Below, piece by piece: positions 1 to 8,615 of a stretch of DNA of 64,000 bases; the stretch's first letter is position 1; the number at the start of each line of letters is the position of its first letter. Below the pieces are notes generated by a model. The model was not told where the DNA came from. It did no database searches and saw nothing but the letters and a program-made list of their open reading frames with translations. The DNA is from Staphylococcus warneri. Lineage in GTDB: Bacteria; Bacillota; Bacilli; Staphylococcales; Staphylococcaceae. The position numbers and the translations under genes are program-made. Location of the stretch: assembly GCF_900636385.1 (NCBI RefSeq), contig NZ_LR134269.1, positions 372,001-436,000 on the forward strand, in the 5' to 3' direction.

Positions 1-282
1 GTATCGAGTGGGCATGATAGTATCGATATCATTATGCCCAATATGACGAAAGGACAAGCATTGGCCAGACTATTGGACGTTTGGGAAATGCAACCTTCAG
101 AATTGATGGCATTTGGTGATGCGAATAATGACAAGGATATGTTAGAGTTAGCTCAATATAGTTATGTGATGAAAAATAGTCAGGATAAAACGTTGTTTGA
201 TATAGCTTATGACGTCGCGCCAAGTAATGATGACCAAGGGGTATTAACTACAATTGAAAATGTAGTACTTAATCTTAAATAA
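1..282 (+). CDS. HAD-superfamily (Cof-type) hydrolase, C-terminal part only
   Basis: The reading frame is open from base 1, so the gene begins before the window and only its last 93 residues are seen. The fragment has the C-terminal signature of Cof-type sugar-phosphate or nucleotide phosphatases: a KGQAL segment (the lysine of motif III) followed by AFGDANNDKDML, the acidic motif IV that binds magnesium. Family knowledge suggests a cytosolic phosphatase with broad substrates; the real substrate cannot be inferred. An ATG at 34 is internal, because the residues before it fit the fold. It is followed by a strong hairpin shared with the convergent ddh gene. Confidence 0.85.
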   Translation, partial: VSSGHDSIDIIMPNMTKGQALARLLDVWEMQPSELMAFGDANNDKDMLELAQYSYVMKNSQDKTLFDIAYDVAPSNDDQGVLTTIENVVLNLK

Positions 283-335
283 TCAAAGACGCGTTGTGTT
301 GATCATCGGTTTAGATCACTACAACGCGTCTTTGA
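283..335. terminator. Bidirectional terminator between HAD gene and ddh
   Basis: A perfect 15-bp inverted repeat (283-297 with 321-335, TCAAAGACGCGTTGT and its complement) lies between two convergent genes. The A/T-rich flanks give only weak T tracts, but the placement fits a shared terminator. Confidence 0.7.
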
Positions 336-344
336 TATGTGATT

Positions 345-1340
345 TTAGTTTAAACGTGTCTCACAAGTACCTGTGTTAATTACAGATAGTGATGCATTTA
401 AACCGCCCTCAACAAGGTTTTGTACAGCTTCATCAGAGAAAAATGCAATATGCGGTGTAACTAAAATATTTTCATTATCGATGAGTTCTAATAATGTGTC
501 ATCTTCAATTTCTTTATTTGTCCAATCAAATGTGAAATAAGGTGCTTCAAATTCATAAGTATCAATAGCCGCACCATATAATGGACCGTGATTAACAGCA
601 TCAATCAAATCTGGTGTGTTGATCACAGCACCACGAGCGGCGTTTACTAGTACTGCACCTTCTTTGACTTTAGAAAACATCGCTTTGTCGAACAAGTGAT
701 AACTTTCTTTATTAGCAGGTACATGTAATGAAATGATATCAGCACCATTAATAGCTTCTTCAACAGATGATTGATATTCAATGAAATCTAATGATTCATT
801 TGGATATGCATCATAACCCACAACTTTAGCTCCAAAGCCAGCATAAATTTTAGCTGTTGCAGCGCCGATTCTACCAGTCCCTATAATGGCTACAGTCATA
901 TTTTTAACTGGACGTGACATAATAGGCGCAGCCCAAGTGAAATTATGATCTTGTACACGTTTTTCAATTGCAGGGAATTTACGTACTAATTGTAATGCGA
1001 TAGATACAGCATATTCCGCAATAGTTTCAGGTGAATAGCTAGGCACGTTTGAAATAATAATATTGTGCTTTTTAGCCAATTCTAAATCGTACATATCAAA
1101 GCCAGCAGTTCGTTGTGCAATTTGTTTAATGCCATATTCCTCTAGTTTAGGATAAACTTCCTCTTCAAGTTTACCGAATTGCATTGTAGTAACACCGTCA
1201 TAATCTTTAAGTTGATCAACGGTTTCTTTACTTAATAACTCAGGTGACGTAGTAACTTCAATATTATTCTTTTTACCCCAGTTTAACGCCATATCCTTTT
1301 CATATTCTCTTGTACCGAAAAACATAATTCTTGTCATCAT
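345..1340 (-). CDS. ddh: D-lactate dehydrogenase
   Basis: This 331-residue protein belongs to the D-isomer-specific 2-hydroxyacid dehydrogenases and closely matches the staphylococcal fermentative D-lactate dehydrogenase, which reduces pyruvate to D-lactate with NADH in the cytosol. Visible features are the Rossmann motif GTGRIG near residue 153, the NAARGAV segment carrying the active-site arginine, and the late [10 protein letters not shown] segment carrying the catalytic histidine. The length is normal for the family. The start is ATG at 1340, with a second ATG at 1337; GAGGT lies just upstream. The gene stands alone. A Rex-type operator fills the spacer of its promoter, so expression should rise when NADH/NAD+ is high. 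VanH-type dehydrogenases are relatives, but there is no resistance context here. Confidence 0.95.
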   Translation of the reverse strand: MMTRIMFFGTREYEKDMALNWGKKNNIEVTTSPELLSKETVDQLKDYDGVTTMQFGKLEEEVYPKLEEYGIKQIAQRTAGFDMYDLELAKKHNIIISNVPSYSPETIAEYAVSIALQLVRKFPAIEKRVQDHNFTWAAPIMSRPVKNMTVAIIGTGRIGAATAKIYAGFGAKVVGYDAYPNESLDFIEYQSSVEEAINGADIISLHVPANKESYHLFDKAMFSKVKEGAVLVNAARGAVINTPDLIDAVNHGPLYGAAIDTYEFEAPYFTFDWTNKEIEDDTLLELIDNENILVTPHIAFFSDEAVQNLVEGGLNASLSVINTGTCETRLN

Positions 1341-1424
1341 TGTTTACCTCATTTCTCAAATATAAGAAAACTAAAAATAACTAATAATATAAAATATATA
1401 AGTAAGACTGAAACTTACAATCAC

Positions 1425-1453
1425 ATTATATTGTGAAACTTTTCACAAATCAA
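1425..1453 (-). promoter_or_regulatory. ddh promoter with embedded Rex operator
   Basis: Reading the minus strand, a -35 box TTGATT (1448-1453) is separated by exactly 17 bp from a perfect -10 box TATAAT (1425-1430). The spacer is filled by the near-palindrome at 1431-1448 (plus strand TTGTGAAACTTTTCACAA), which fits the Rex consensus TTGTGAANNNNTTCACAA. Rex bound here would cover the polymerase site. Rex is a known NADH-sensing repressor of fermentation genes in Gram-positives. Confidence 0.85.
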
Positions 1454-1578
1454 GAGAAATATTAATTTTTCTTTTAAATAAGATAAATTAAGGATTAAGA
1501 TGTTACATTTTTTTAATTAATCAATTATTAAGACACATGGGTTCAGTTCAAATATTTTTTCAGAAAGGTCAACTAAGC

Positions 1579-1584
1579 TATAAT
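1579..1584 (+). promoter_or_regulatory. Probable -10 box of the nitroreductase gene
   Basis: A perfect TATAAT lies 35 bp before the start codon. The expected -35 position is T-rich and poor, so the promoter may need an activator or may be weak. A good AGGAGG site follows at about 1606. Confidence 0.45.
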
Positions 1585-1619
1585 TTATAGTATAAAGAAA
1601 TGAATAGGAGGCAATATAA

Positions 1620-2282
1620 ATGAGCGATATGAATCAAACAATCATTGATGCGTTTCATTTTAGACATGCAACAAAACAATTTGATGCATCTAAAACTATT
1701 TCAAACGAAGATTTTGAAACAATACTAGAAGCAGGTAGATTATCTCCAAGTTCACTAGGTTTAGAACCTTGGAAATTTGTAGTAGTTCAAAGTAAAACGC
1801 TTCGAGATAAGTTAAAACCATATAGTTGGGGTGCTCAAAAACAATTAGATTCCGCTAGTCATTTCATGCTTATTTTTGCACGTAAAAATGTGACATCCCA
1901 ATCACCATATGTACAAAATTTAGTGAAAAATGTTAAAGGATATGAAGAGAGTACAATCCCTGCAGTGTATAAAAAGTATGATGACTTCCAAACAGAATTC
2001 CATATCAATGATAACGAACGTACATTATATGACTGGGCTTGTAAACAAACATATATTGCCTTGGGTAATATGATGACAAGTGCAGCTTTATTAGGTATAG
2101 ATTCATGTCCAATTGAAGGGTTTGATGTAGATACAGTGACTCAAATCTTATCAGATGAAGGTATTTTAGATACTGAAAACTTCGGCATTTCAGTTATGGC
2201 AGCATTTGGTTATCGTGCAGGTGAACCGCCTCATGGTAAAGTTCGTCAAACACAAGATGATGTAGTTAAATGGATTAACTAA
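1620..2282 (+). CDS. NAD(P)H-dependent nitroreductase-family oxidoreductase
   Basis: This 220-residue single-domain flavoprotein has the FMN-binding start of the nitroreductase family (FRHATKQFD, then [17 protein letters not shown]) and the late glycine-rich FGYRAGEPP segment. Family members use FMN and NAD(P)H to reduce nitro compounds, quinones or flavins in the cytosol, usually as dimers. It resembles an S. aureus oxidoreductase of about 223 residues annotated the same way. The ATG is preceded by AGGAGG at good distance. It is transcribed alone, with its own terminator. The natural substrate is not known. Confidence 0.9.
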   Translation: MSDMNQTIIDAFHFRHATKQFDASKTISNEDFETILEAGRLSPSSLGLEPWKFVVVQSKTLRDKLKPYSWGAQKQLDSASHFMLIFARKNVTSQSPYVQNLVKNVKGYEESTIPAVYKKYDDFQTEFHINDNERTLYDWACKQTYIALGNMMTSAALLGIDSCPIEGFDVDTVTQILSDEGILDTENFGISVMAAFGYRAGEPPHGKVRQTQDDVVKWIN

Positions 2283-2293
2283 AAATACACATG

Positions 2294-2334
2294 GCTTCTT
2301 AAACTATGATTTATATAGTATAAGAAGTCTTTTT
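2294..2334 (+). terminator. Terminator after nitroreductase gene
   Basis: A 13-bp stem with one mismatch (2294-2306 with 2314-2326) is followed by a T-rich tract. Confidence 0.75.
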
Positions 2335-2408
2335 TGATTCAAATTTTGAAACAATGAGCATCTTGTTTTATTTTCATAATTGAAGTCGTTACAATGTTAA
2401 TAAGAAAA

Positions 2409-2422
2409 AGTAAACGTTTACA
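2409..2422 (+). promoter_or_regulatory. cre-like CcpA site before aldA
   Basis: AGTAAACGTTTACA contains a perfect 12-bp palindrome and matches the TGWAANCGNTNWCA cre consensus at all but the first base. It lies 44 bp before the aldA start, a position suited to catabolite repression. Confidence 0.6.
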
Positions 2423-2465
2423 TTTCCGAAAGTATTTCAAATAAAATTAAAAAGGAAGGGATACT

Positions 2466-3959
2466 ATGGCAAATATTAACGTAAGAGATTATATCGATGA
2501 ACGATACGGATTATTTATTAACAATGAATTCCAACAAAGTGAAACTGGAGAAACACTGACAGTGACTAACCCAGCGAATGGTGAAGAATTAGCGGAAGTC
2601 GCAAAAGCAAGTCAAAAAGACGTGGATAAAGCAGTTGAAGCGGCTACAAACGCGTTTGATAGTTGGAGTAAAATTTCAAAAGAAGAACGTGCAGACTATT
2701 TACTAGAAATTAGCCGTAAAATTCATGAGAATGCAGAACGATTCGCGACAATTGAATCATTACAAAATGGTAAACCATATAGAGAAACATCTACAATTGA
2801 TGTACCAATGGCAGCAAATCAATTTAAATATTTTGCAAGTGTGTTAACAACTGATGAAGGTTCAGTAAATGAAATTGATCACAATACGATGAGTTTAGTT
2901 GTACATGAACCTGTAGGTGTTGTAGGTGCTGTTGTGGCATGGAACTTCCCAATTTTATTAGCTTCTTGGAAGTTAGGTCCTGCACTTGCAGCAGGTAATA
3001 CTGTTGTGATTCAACCATCATCATCAACACCATTAACACTAATTGAATTAGCTAAAATCTTCCAAGAAGTATTACCAAAAGGTGTTGTTAATGTATTAAC
3101 TGGTAAAGGTTCTGAATCAGGAGACGCGATTTTCAATCATGAAGGTGTCGATAAATTGTCATTCACTGGTTCTACAGATGTAGGTTATGGTGTAGCAAAA
3201 GCAGGTGCGGAACGCATTGTTCCTACAACATTAGAACTTGGTGGTAAGAGTGCCAATATTATCTTTGACGATGCAAATATTGATCAAGTGATTGAAGGTG
3301 TGCAATTAGGTATTTTATTCAACCAAGGTGAGGTATGTAGTGCCGGTTCTAGATTGCTCGTTCAATCATCAGTTTATGACAAATTACTCCCAAAATTAAA
3401 AGAAGCTTTTGAAAACATTAAAGTTGGCGATCCATTTGCAGATGATATTAAAATGGGAAGTCAAACTGGTGGAGAACAAATGGAAAAAATTCAAAGCTAT
3501 GTAAAATTAGCTGAAGATGATCCAAATGCAACAATTCTTACAGGTGGTCACAGACTTACTGATAATGGTCGAGATAAAGGCTTCTTCTTCGAGCCAACGA
3601 TTATTGAATTAAATGACAATAGCCATCAGCTAGCACAAGAAGAAATTTTTGGACCAGTTGTTGTTGTTGAGAAATTTGAAGACGAACAAGAGGCTATTCA
3701 AATTGCCAATGATTCTGAATATGGATTAGCAGGTGGTATCTTTACAAAGAATCTAAACCGCGCATTAAATGTTGCTAAAGCGATTCGAACAGGACGTATC
3801 TGGATTAATACGTACAACCAAATTCCAGCAGGCGCGCCATTTGGTGGATATAAAAAATCTGGTATTGGTCGTGAAGTGTACAAAGATGCCATTAAAAACT
3901 ATCAACAAGTTAAAAATATCTATATTGATACTTCAAACGAAACAAAAGGTCTTTATTAA
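2466..3959 (+). CDS. aldA: Aldehyde dehydrogenase (AldA type)
   Basis: This 497-residue NAD(P)+-dependent aldehyde dehydrogenase has a full-length ALDH fold. Visible signatures are the WNFPI substrate and cofactor loop, the glutamate motif LELGGKSAN and the catalytic cysteine in [11 protein letters not shown] near residue 300, followed by EEIFGPV. It closely resembles staphylococcal AldA, which oxidises aliphatic aldehydes to acids in the cytosol. It is monocistronic: a cre-like palindrome lies upstream, an AAGGAAGGG ribosome site precedes the ATG, and a strong hairpin follows. A second, divergent ALDH is encoded about 7 kb away. The physiological substrate is not certain. Confidence 0.93.
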   Translation: MANINVRDYIDERYGLFINNEFQQSETGETLTVTNPANGEELAEVAKASQKDVDKAVEAATNAFDSWSKISKEERADYLLEISRKIHENAERFATIESLQNGKPYRETSTIDVPMAANQFKYFASVLTTDEGSVNEIDHNTMSLVVHEPVGVVGAVVAWNFPILLASWKLGPALAAGNTVVIQPSSSTPLTLIELAKIFQEVLPKGVVNVLTGKGSESGDAIFNHEGVDKLSFTGSTDVGYGVAKAGAERIVPTTLELGGKSANIIFDDANIDQVIEGVQLGILFNQGEVCSAGSRLLVQSSVYDKLLPKLKEAFENIKVGDPFADDIKMGSQTGGEQMEKIQSYVKLAEDDPNATILTGGHRLTDNGRDKGFFFEPTIIELNDNSHQLAQEEIFGPVVVVEKFEDEQEAIQIANDSEYGLAGGIFTKNLNRALNVAKAIRTGRIWINTYNQIPAGAPFGGYKKSGIGREVYKDAIKNYQQVKNIYIDTSNETKGLY

Positions 3960-3982
3960 TAGGACATAGTATCAATCATGCG

Positions 3983-4025
3983 ATAACCCTTTCATCAAAG
4001 TAGATGAAAGGGTTATTTATATTTT
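3983..4025 (+). terminator. Terminator after aldA
   Basis: A perfect 14-bp stem (3983-3996 with 4003-4016) with a 6-nt loop is followed by a T-rich run. Confidence 0.88.
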
Positions 4026-4143
4026 TAAAATGATAATAACAACGAATATTAAATTTTTGAGAAAGGCACATATTTAATTAATAATAATGTATAATGCAAT
4101 TAATATATTTATATATTAATATGAATTATGGAGTAAAGTGAAA

Positions 4144-5058
4144 ATGAAAAAAATGATTATATTAGTATTAATGTTTATGTCGTTAATGCTAATACTGATT
4201 GGTTGTAGTCATTCTAAACAACAAACGCAAAAGAAAGATTATAAACCAGAAGTGTTAAACGTAGAATTTGTTCCATCTCAACATAGCGAGACACTCAATG
4301 CAAAAGTGAAACCATTACAAAAATTACTCTCTAAAGAATTAGGTATTCCAGTAAAAGTACATATTTCAACGAACTATAATACCATGGTTGAAGCATTAAA
4401 ATCGAAAAAAGTTGATGTCGCCTTTATATCACCTGTGTCTTATACTATTGCACATGATCAAGGTGCTGCCGATGTACTTTTAAAATCAAAGGGTTACTTG
4501 GTAGACAAAGAAGGTAATAAAACGAAAAAGCTTGTTGACTACTATCGCTCACAAATTGTAGTAAAGAAAGATAGTGATATTAAGGATTTAAAAGATTTAA
4601 AACATAAAAAGGTAGGTCTACAGGATGTTGAATCAACATCGGGCTATATTTATCCTTTGTCAAGCTTAAAAGATAAAGGCATCTCACTTAATGATATTCA
4701 CACGAAACAAATTAAAGGTTACGATCAAGCTTTAATTGCTTTATTAAATAATGATGTGGATGCAGTTGCTACATACCAAGATGCGCGTGCAGACTTGAAA
4801 AAAGATTATCCTCAAATATATCAAGATACCAAAGTCATTTATCGTAGTGATAAAATTCCTAATGATACTATTTCTACTAGAAGTGACATGAGCCCATCTT
4901 GGAAAGACAAAATTAGTAATGCGTTTATGCATATTAGTGAAACCCATAAAGGTAAAAAAGTAATAAGTGAAATTTATGGACATGAAGGCTATGAAAAAGC
5001 ACATGATAAAGACTTTGATAAAGTGAGAGAATATAGACAGAAAATAGATAGTAATTAA
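4144..5058 (+). CDS. PhnD-like phosphonate/phosphite ABC transporter substrate-binding lipoprotein
   Basis: A 304-residue lipoprotein: a lysine-led hydrophobic signal peptide ends in the lipobox LIGC near residue 21. The mature part follows the periplasmic binding protein type II fold of the PhnD family, with FVPSQ near its start, then VDVAFISPVSY and GLQDVESTSGYIYP. Relatives bind phosphonates, phosphite or phosphate outside the membrane and deliver them to a permease. No ATPase or permease gene is adjacent, so this is an orphan receptor here. GTG at 4138 is also in frame, but ATG at 4144 is better spaced from the GGAG at 4130. A TATAAT lies at 4090-4095. The ligand is not known. Confidence 0.85.
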   Translation: MKKMIILVLMFMSLMLILIGCSHSKQQTQKKDYKPEVLNVEFVPSQHSETLNAKVKPLQKLLSKELGIPVKVHISTNYNTMVEALKSKKVDVAFISPVSYTIAHDQGAADVLLKSKGYLVDKEGNKTKKLVDYYRSQIVVKKDSDIKDLKDLKHKKVGLQDVESTSGYIYPLSSLKDKGISLNDIHTKQIKGYDQALIALLNNDVDAVATYQDARADLKKDYPQIYQDTKVIYRSDKIPNDTISTRSDMSPSWKDKISNAFMHISETHKGKKVISEIYGHEGYEKAHDKDFDKVREYRQKIDSN

Positions 5059-5101
5059 ATTTTAGCAAAAGGACATTACATGACCACTGCATTGATTAAA
5101 C

Positions 5102-5115
5102 TGTAAGCGTATTAA
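5102..5115 (+). promoter_or_regulatory. Weak cre-like site before LPXTG gene
   Basis: TGTAAGCGTATTAA matches the looser cre consensus TGNAARCGNWWWCA with one mismatch. It lies about 20 bp before the start of the surface protein gene. A chance match is possible. Confidence 0.25.
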
Positions 5116-5135
5116 ACAAATGGAGGTCATGGATG

Positions 5136-5663
5136 ATGAAAAAAGGATTAATTGCAACAACACTAGCAGGAACAGTTTTAGCGACAGGTGTGTTAACTGG
5201 ACAAGCACATGCTGCAGAACAAAAACAACCGATTTATGTATTTACGGAAAAGCAATTTAATGAACATAGAACAGGTGAAACTGAAGGATTTGGTGGGGGA
5301 CCAGGTTCAGATGTAGGCGTGGTAATGGGTAATGAAACGTACCAACAGTATTTACAACGTGTTAAAGAAGGTCAATATAATGCCGAACATTCTGGATTAC
5401 CAATTAAATATGTGTATCCTAAAGACGCTGAACAAAACAACATACAACAACCTAATCAAAATAATACAAACATGAATCATCAATCATCAACACCACAAAC
5501 TGTAGCTAATGCTCAGCAACAGCCGGAGCAATCAAGCCAAGCAACTGTATTACCTGAAACTGGACAACAAACTTCAAATAGCGGTGTTATATTAAGTAGT
5601 ATTTTAGGCGTCATCGGTAGTGCCGTGTTATTGATTAGCCGCAAATTTAAGCAACAAGCATAA
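5136..5663 (+). CDS. Small LPXTG cell-wall-anchored surface protein
   Basis: A 175-residue protein with a complete Gram-positive surface architecture: an N-terminal signal peptide (MKKGLIATTLAG, cleavage after AHA near residue 27), a short folded-looking segment of about 70 residues with a GGGPGSD turn, a Q/N/P-rich linker, the sortase motif LPETG near residue 140, a hydrophobic segment and a basic tail (SRKFKQQA). Sortase A should join it to peptidoglycan. The linker is short, so it would barely pass the wall. ATG at 5133 is also in frame, but 5136 gives a better 8-nt spacing from GGAGGT. The function is not recognised. Confidence 0.9.
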   Translation: MKKGLIATTLAGTVLATGVLTGQAHAAEQKQPIYVFTEKQFNEHRTGETEGFGGGPGSDVGVVMGNETYQQYLQRVKEGQYNAEHSGLPIKYVYPKDAEQNNIQQPNQNNTNMNHQSSTPQTVANAQQQPEQSSQATVLPETGQQTSNSGVILSSILGVIGSAVLLISRKFKQQA

Positions 5664-5703
5664 GTATTATCGCTTCAATCATTGAAATATTTGAAATGAT
5701 GTA

Positions 5704-5766
5704 GAGGAATGGTCGCAATACTTTGTTCTTAAAGAATCAAGTATCACGACTTTCCTCTCATTTTTA
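5704..5766 (+). terminator. Terminator after LPXTG gene
   Basis: A long interrupted stem pairs GAGGAA with TTTCCTC, GTCG with CGAC and ATACTTTG with CAAGTAT (5704-5757). A T run follows. Confidence 0.75.
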
Positions 5767-5846
5767 TATCATTTTTTAGAAATAAAGAACAAACAGACAA
5801 TATGTGTCCATGGCATTTCTTATAATTTTACTAGGAGTTGATTGTT

Positions 5847-6719
5847 TTGGATAAAGCGACCCGAGTACTCAATTTATTTACTCGATTAATAAATGAAAAT
5901 GTTGTGCTTACCTCAGATTTAACAGACTTAACAGATGTGAGTTCAAAATCCATTCAAAGAGATATAAATACGATCAATTTATTTTTTTATGAAAGTGATT
6001 TTTGGAGATTTCAACAAACAAAAGTGATTTATAATCGACGTCTTAATGGATATCAGTTAATTAATGACGCATATAATCAAAAAAGCTTACGACTCATAAG
6101 TTTATTGATTAAGATTAAAAGTTTAACACCAACACTACACAAGGAAATTTTTAACTTATTCGAGAGGGAAATTAATAGCCAAAATGTAGAAAATCAGAAA
6201 GTGTTGAAGTCAGTGTTAAATCATTTTAATTTAAGGGAAGAATCATTGCCAGGATATCAATTAATGACTTTACAAAGGGCGATTACACAACAACGCAATG
6301 TTAGATTTCAAATCGAGGGTCAAAACGACAAAATTGTAATCAAACCTTTATCTCTAATGTACATGCATTATGACTATTGGTTAACGTACGAATATAAGAA
6401 GGAAGTATCAACAATTTCTGTACGTTCGATAAGCGATATCAATGTATTAGAATCACATTTTAATCATGTTCATACGAAGACACCTATTACATTTGAAATT
6501 AATAAACAAATTTGGGAACAATTTAAGCAACAATTTTCAATTCAAAACATGATTGAAGAACGTGAAGATACATTAATCGTAGAAGTGAATTGTACCGATT
6601 TAGATGCATTTTACATATCCTATCAATTAGCTCCGCTAGCAAGAATGTTAGGACCACAACAATTAATCGATCAATTTGTGAATCGTTTAGAAGTAATTAA
6701 AAGGCAATATACTAATTAA
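5847..6719 (+). CDS. WYL-domain transcriptional regulator (YafY-like)
   Basis: A 290-residue protein with an N-terminal DeoR/HTH_11-type winged helix (about residues 5-60, including SKSIQRDINTIN) and a C-terminal WYL domain (about 140-280, with the IKPLSLMYMHYDYWLTYEY segment in the WYL position). WYL domains sense ligands, often nucleic acids or nucleotides, and control the attached HTH. The start is taken as TTG at 5847, ten bases after AGGAG; an upstream in-frame TTG at 5838 is too close to that site. It is followed at 15 bp by the TM2 gene, so both are probably co-transcribed. The target is not known. Confidence 0.85.
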   Translation: MDKATRVLNLFTRLINENVVLTSDLTDLTDVSSKSIQRDINTINLFFYESDFWRFQQTKVIYNRRLNGYQLINDAYNQKSLRLISLLIKIKSLTPTLHKEIFNLFEREINSQNVENQKVLKSVLNHFNLREESLPGYQLMTLQRAITQQRNVRFQIEGQNDKIVIKPLSLMYMHYDYWLTYEYKKEVSTISVRSISDINVLESHFNHVHTKTPITFEINKQIWEQFKQQFSIQNMIEEREDTLIVEVNCTDLDAFYISYQLAPLARMLGPQQLIDQFVNRLEVIKRQYTN

Positions 6720-6734
6720 TGGGAGATTACATTT

Positions 6735-7181
6735 ATGAATTTAGAAGAAAAAAATTATATCGAGAATCAAGTGACCAATCGGTCTAAGCAAATGAGTGTA
6801 GCGTATATTTTATGGTTTTTCTTAGGTGGATTAGGGGGACATCGTTTTTATCTAGGTAAGACTGGCTCAGCAGTAGGATTATTAATTTTAACATTAACGA
6901 CAGCATGGTTTACATTTGGTATTCCAACCATTATCTGGCTCATTATTGATGCTTGTCTTATTCCGGGGATGATTGAGGAAAATAAGGAAAAGGTTAGACG
7001 ACATGCGACAGAAGAAGTATCAATGATGAATCACAATTCAAATCACAACTATAATCCATACCAAGACCAATATGCACAACAAGGTCAATTTAATCAAGCG
7101 CAACCGCAAAACGGACAACAGCACTTTAATCAAGGGGCAAATGAAGAAGTAACAGAACAACAATTTAATCAAAATCAATAA
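6735..7181 (+). CDS. TM2-domain membrane protein with Q/N-rich tail
   Basis: A 148-residue protein. Residues about 18-78 form a TM2 domain: two membrane helices linked by the GGLGGHRFYLGKTGSA motif. After a charged stretch, the last 50 residues are rich in Gln and Asn, low-complexity and probably disordered. TM2 proteins are widespread and their role is unclear. The gene begins 15 bp after the WYL regulator, with GGGAG before the ATG, and ends at a strong bidirectional terminator. Confidence 0.85.
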   Translation: MNLEEKNYIENQVTNRSKQMSVAYILWFFLGGLGGHRFYLGKTGSAVGLLILTLTTAWFTFGIPTIIWLIIDACLIPGMIEENKEKVRRHATEEVSMMNHNSNHNYNPYQDQYAQQGQFNQAQPQNGQQHFNQGANEEVTEQQFNQNQ

Positions 7182-7190
7182 AGCATAACA

Positions 7191-7221
7191 AAAAAGGTAG
7201 GACAAAGTGTCCTACCTTTTT
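7191..7221. terminator. Bidirectional terminator
   Basis: A perfect 14-bp stem (7191-7204 with 7208-7221) with a 3-nt loop and A and T runs on the two sides. It serves the convergent TM2 and VOC genes. Confidence 0.92.
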
Positions 7222-7222
7222 A

Positions 7223-8029
7223 TTATGCTTGAGGTACTTTAGTTTGATCTGAGTGCAAGTGTACAGTCAAGCCCTCTGGTGAAGTTAAAGTCTCTTCAGT
7301 TTGATTTGGTTTATAAATATCAAAGCCAGTTAAACCGTAACTATTTTCATTATCTTCGCGTTTTTTACTTGATTGCCAAGTGTTAGTTGCTAAATGATGA
7401 TGATATTGATTTGTAGACATAAACAAAGCTTGAGGTAATTTAGATACATGTTGGAAACCAATTTGGTTAATATAAAAATCTTTAGCTTCTTCAATATTAT
7501 GTGTTTTTAAGTGAAGATGACCAATTTTAGCATTATCAGGCGCACCGTCCCAACCATCTTCAGTTCTTTCTAATAATAATTTAGGACCGTCAACTTCAAG
7601 TGTATCCATTTTAACGAAGCCATCATTCCAAGTCCAACCGTCACTTGGGCGGTCGCTATATACTTCAATACCATTACCTTCTGGGTCATTGAAATAAAAG
7701 GCTTGGCTCACTAGATGATCACCAGCACCGATGCGCATACCTTTATTTGCTACGAAGTATAAGAAATTTGCTAAATCTGTATCTGTTGGTAATAAATAAG
7801 CAATATGGAATAAACCAGCTTCTGAAGCGGCAGGTTGTCTACCATCTTTAAGTACATTCATCGTAAGTGTATGGCCACTGTTGCCAATACCTAGAATTGC
7901 TTTATCTTCTGTTTGTGATAATACTGTAAATCCAAGAATATTTGTATAGTAAGTGATCATTGTATCTAAGTCTTTAACGTTTAAATTGATATTTGTAATT
8001 TGTGTTGCAGTAGTGTCATGAAATGCCAT
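7223..8029 (-). CDS. VOC-superfamily ring-cleavage dioxygenase-like protein (CatE type)
   Basis: A 268-residue protein made of two vicinal-oxygen-chelate modules (about residues 8-125 and 168-265), the architecture of Bacillus CatE/YfiE catechol-2,3-dioxygenases. Possible metal ligands are the His in GLFHIAYL, the His in IGHLHLKT and the Glu in GNGIEVYSD. A role in extradiol cleavage of an aromatic ring or in glyoxalase-type chemistry follows from the family; the substrate is unknown. It stands alone. A GGGG-type ribosome site precedes the ATG. Confidence 0.85.
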   Translation of the reverse strand: MAFHDTTATQITNINLNVKDLDTMITYYTNILGFTVLSQTEDKAILGIGNSGHTLTMNVLKDGRQPAASEAGLFHIAYLLPTDTDLANFLYFVANKGMRIGAGDHLVSQAFYFNDPEGNGIEVYSDRPSDGWTWNDGFVKMDTLEVDGPKLLLERTEDGWDGAPDNAKIGHLHLKTHNIEEAKDFYINQIGFQHVSKLPQALFMSTNQYHHHLATNTWQSSKKREDNENSYGLTGFDIYKPNQTEETLTSPEGLTVHLHSDQTKVPQA

Positions 8030-8100
8030 TTTAAATCCCCGCTTTTCTCTTTTGTAATATATTTATTATAACAGGTATAAAAAGTATATTCAAGTAAAAC

Positions 8101-8150
8101 TTTCAAAAAAAGATGTGGAATAATGTAAATGGTGCTATTATCCCACATCT
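8101..8150 (-). terminator. Terminator after GNAT gene
   Basis: A 14-bp stem with one mismatch (8111-8124 with 8137-8150) is followed on the minus strand by six T residues. Confidence 0.8.
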
Positions 8151-8169
8151 ATTTGAGTATTCTTTAAAA

Positions 8170-8451
8170 TTAACCTAAATATACATCTTGTACTTGCTCA
8201 TCTTTTTCAAGAACTGCTTTAGCAAATGGGCAAGATGCAATGATTTTTAAATTATTTTCACGTGCGTAATCTACAACTTTATATACTAATTTTTTACCTA
8301 AGCCTTGACCACCAAGTTCATCGGCAACACCAGTATGATCAATATCAATTTCGTTATTATCTACAGATTTAAAAGTAATAACTGCTTGTGCATTGTTTTC
8401 ATCTTCACCAACATAAAATCGTTGATTGCCTTGTTTAATTTCTTCAGCCAT
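8170..8451 (-). CDS. Small GNAT-like N-acetyltransferase (YjdJ type)
   Basis: A 93-residue minimal GNAT. It has the acetyl-CoA-binding loop LGGQGLGKKLVYKVVDYA and the late SCPFA segment with a conserved cysteine, as in the short YjdJ/NATD1-like family. Such proteins bind acetyl-CoA; the acceptor is not known. The frame is open further upstream, but the ATG at 8451 lies nine bases after AAAGGAG and fits the family start, so the shorter form is chosen. It is monocistronic. Confidence 0.85.
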   Translation of the reverse strand: MAEEIKQGNQRFYVGEDENNAQAVITFKSVDNNEIDIDHTGVADELGGQGLGKKLVYKVVDYARENNLKIIASCPFAKAVLEKDEQVQDVYLG

Positions 8452-8615
8452 GAGGCATCGCTCCTTTTTGAATATATAGTATATATTTATCACTAAATGG
8501 AAAAGATAAACATATTACAATACGGTTTAGGACATAAAGCACAATTGTTGATCATTTACATCATTAAATAAAATTGCTAATCTAAATTTAATTAAATGAC
8601 TAAGGTGGGGATGTT

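Noticed and set aside
345-1340. VanH-type resistance dehydrogenase
   Set aside because: No van ligase or dipeptidase nearby, and the sequence follows the housekeeping staphylococcal D-lactate dehydrogenase with a Rex-controlled promoter.
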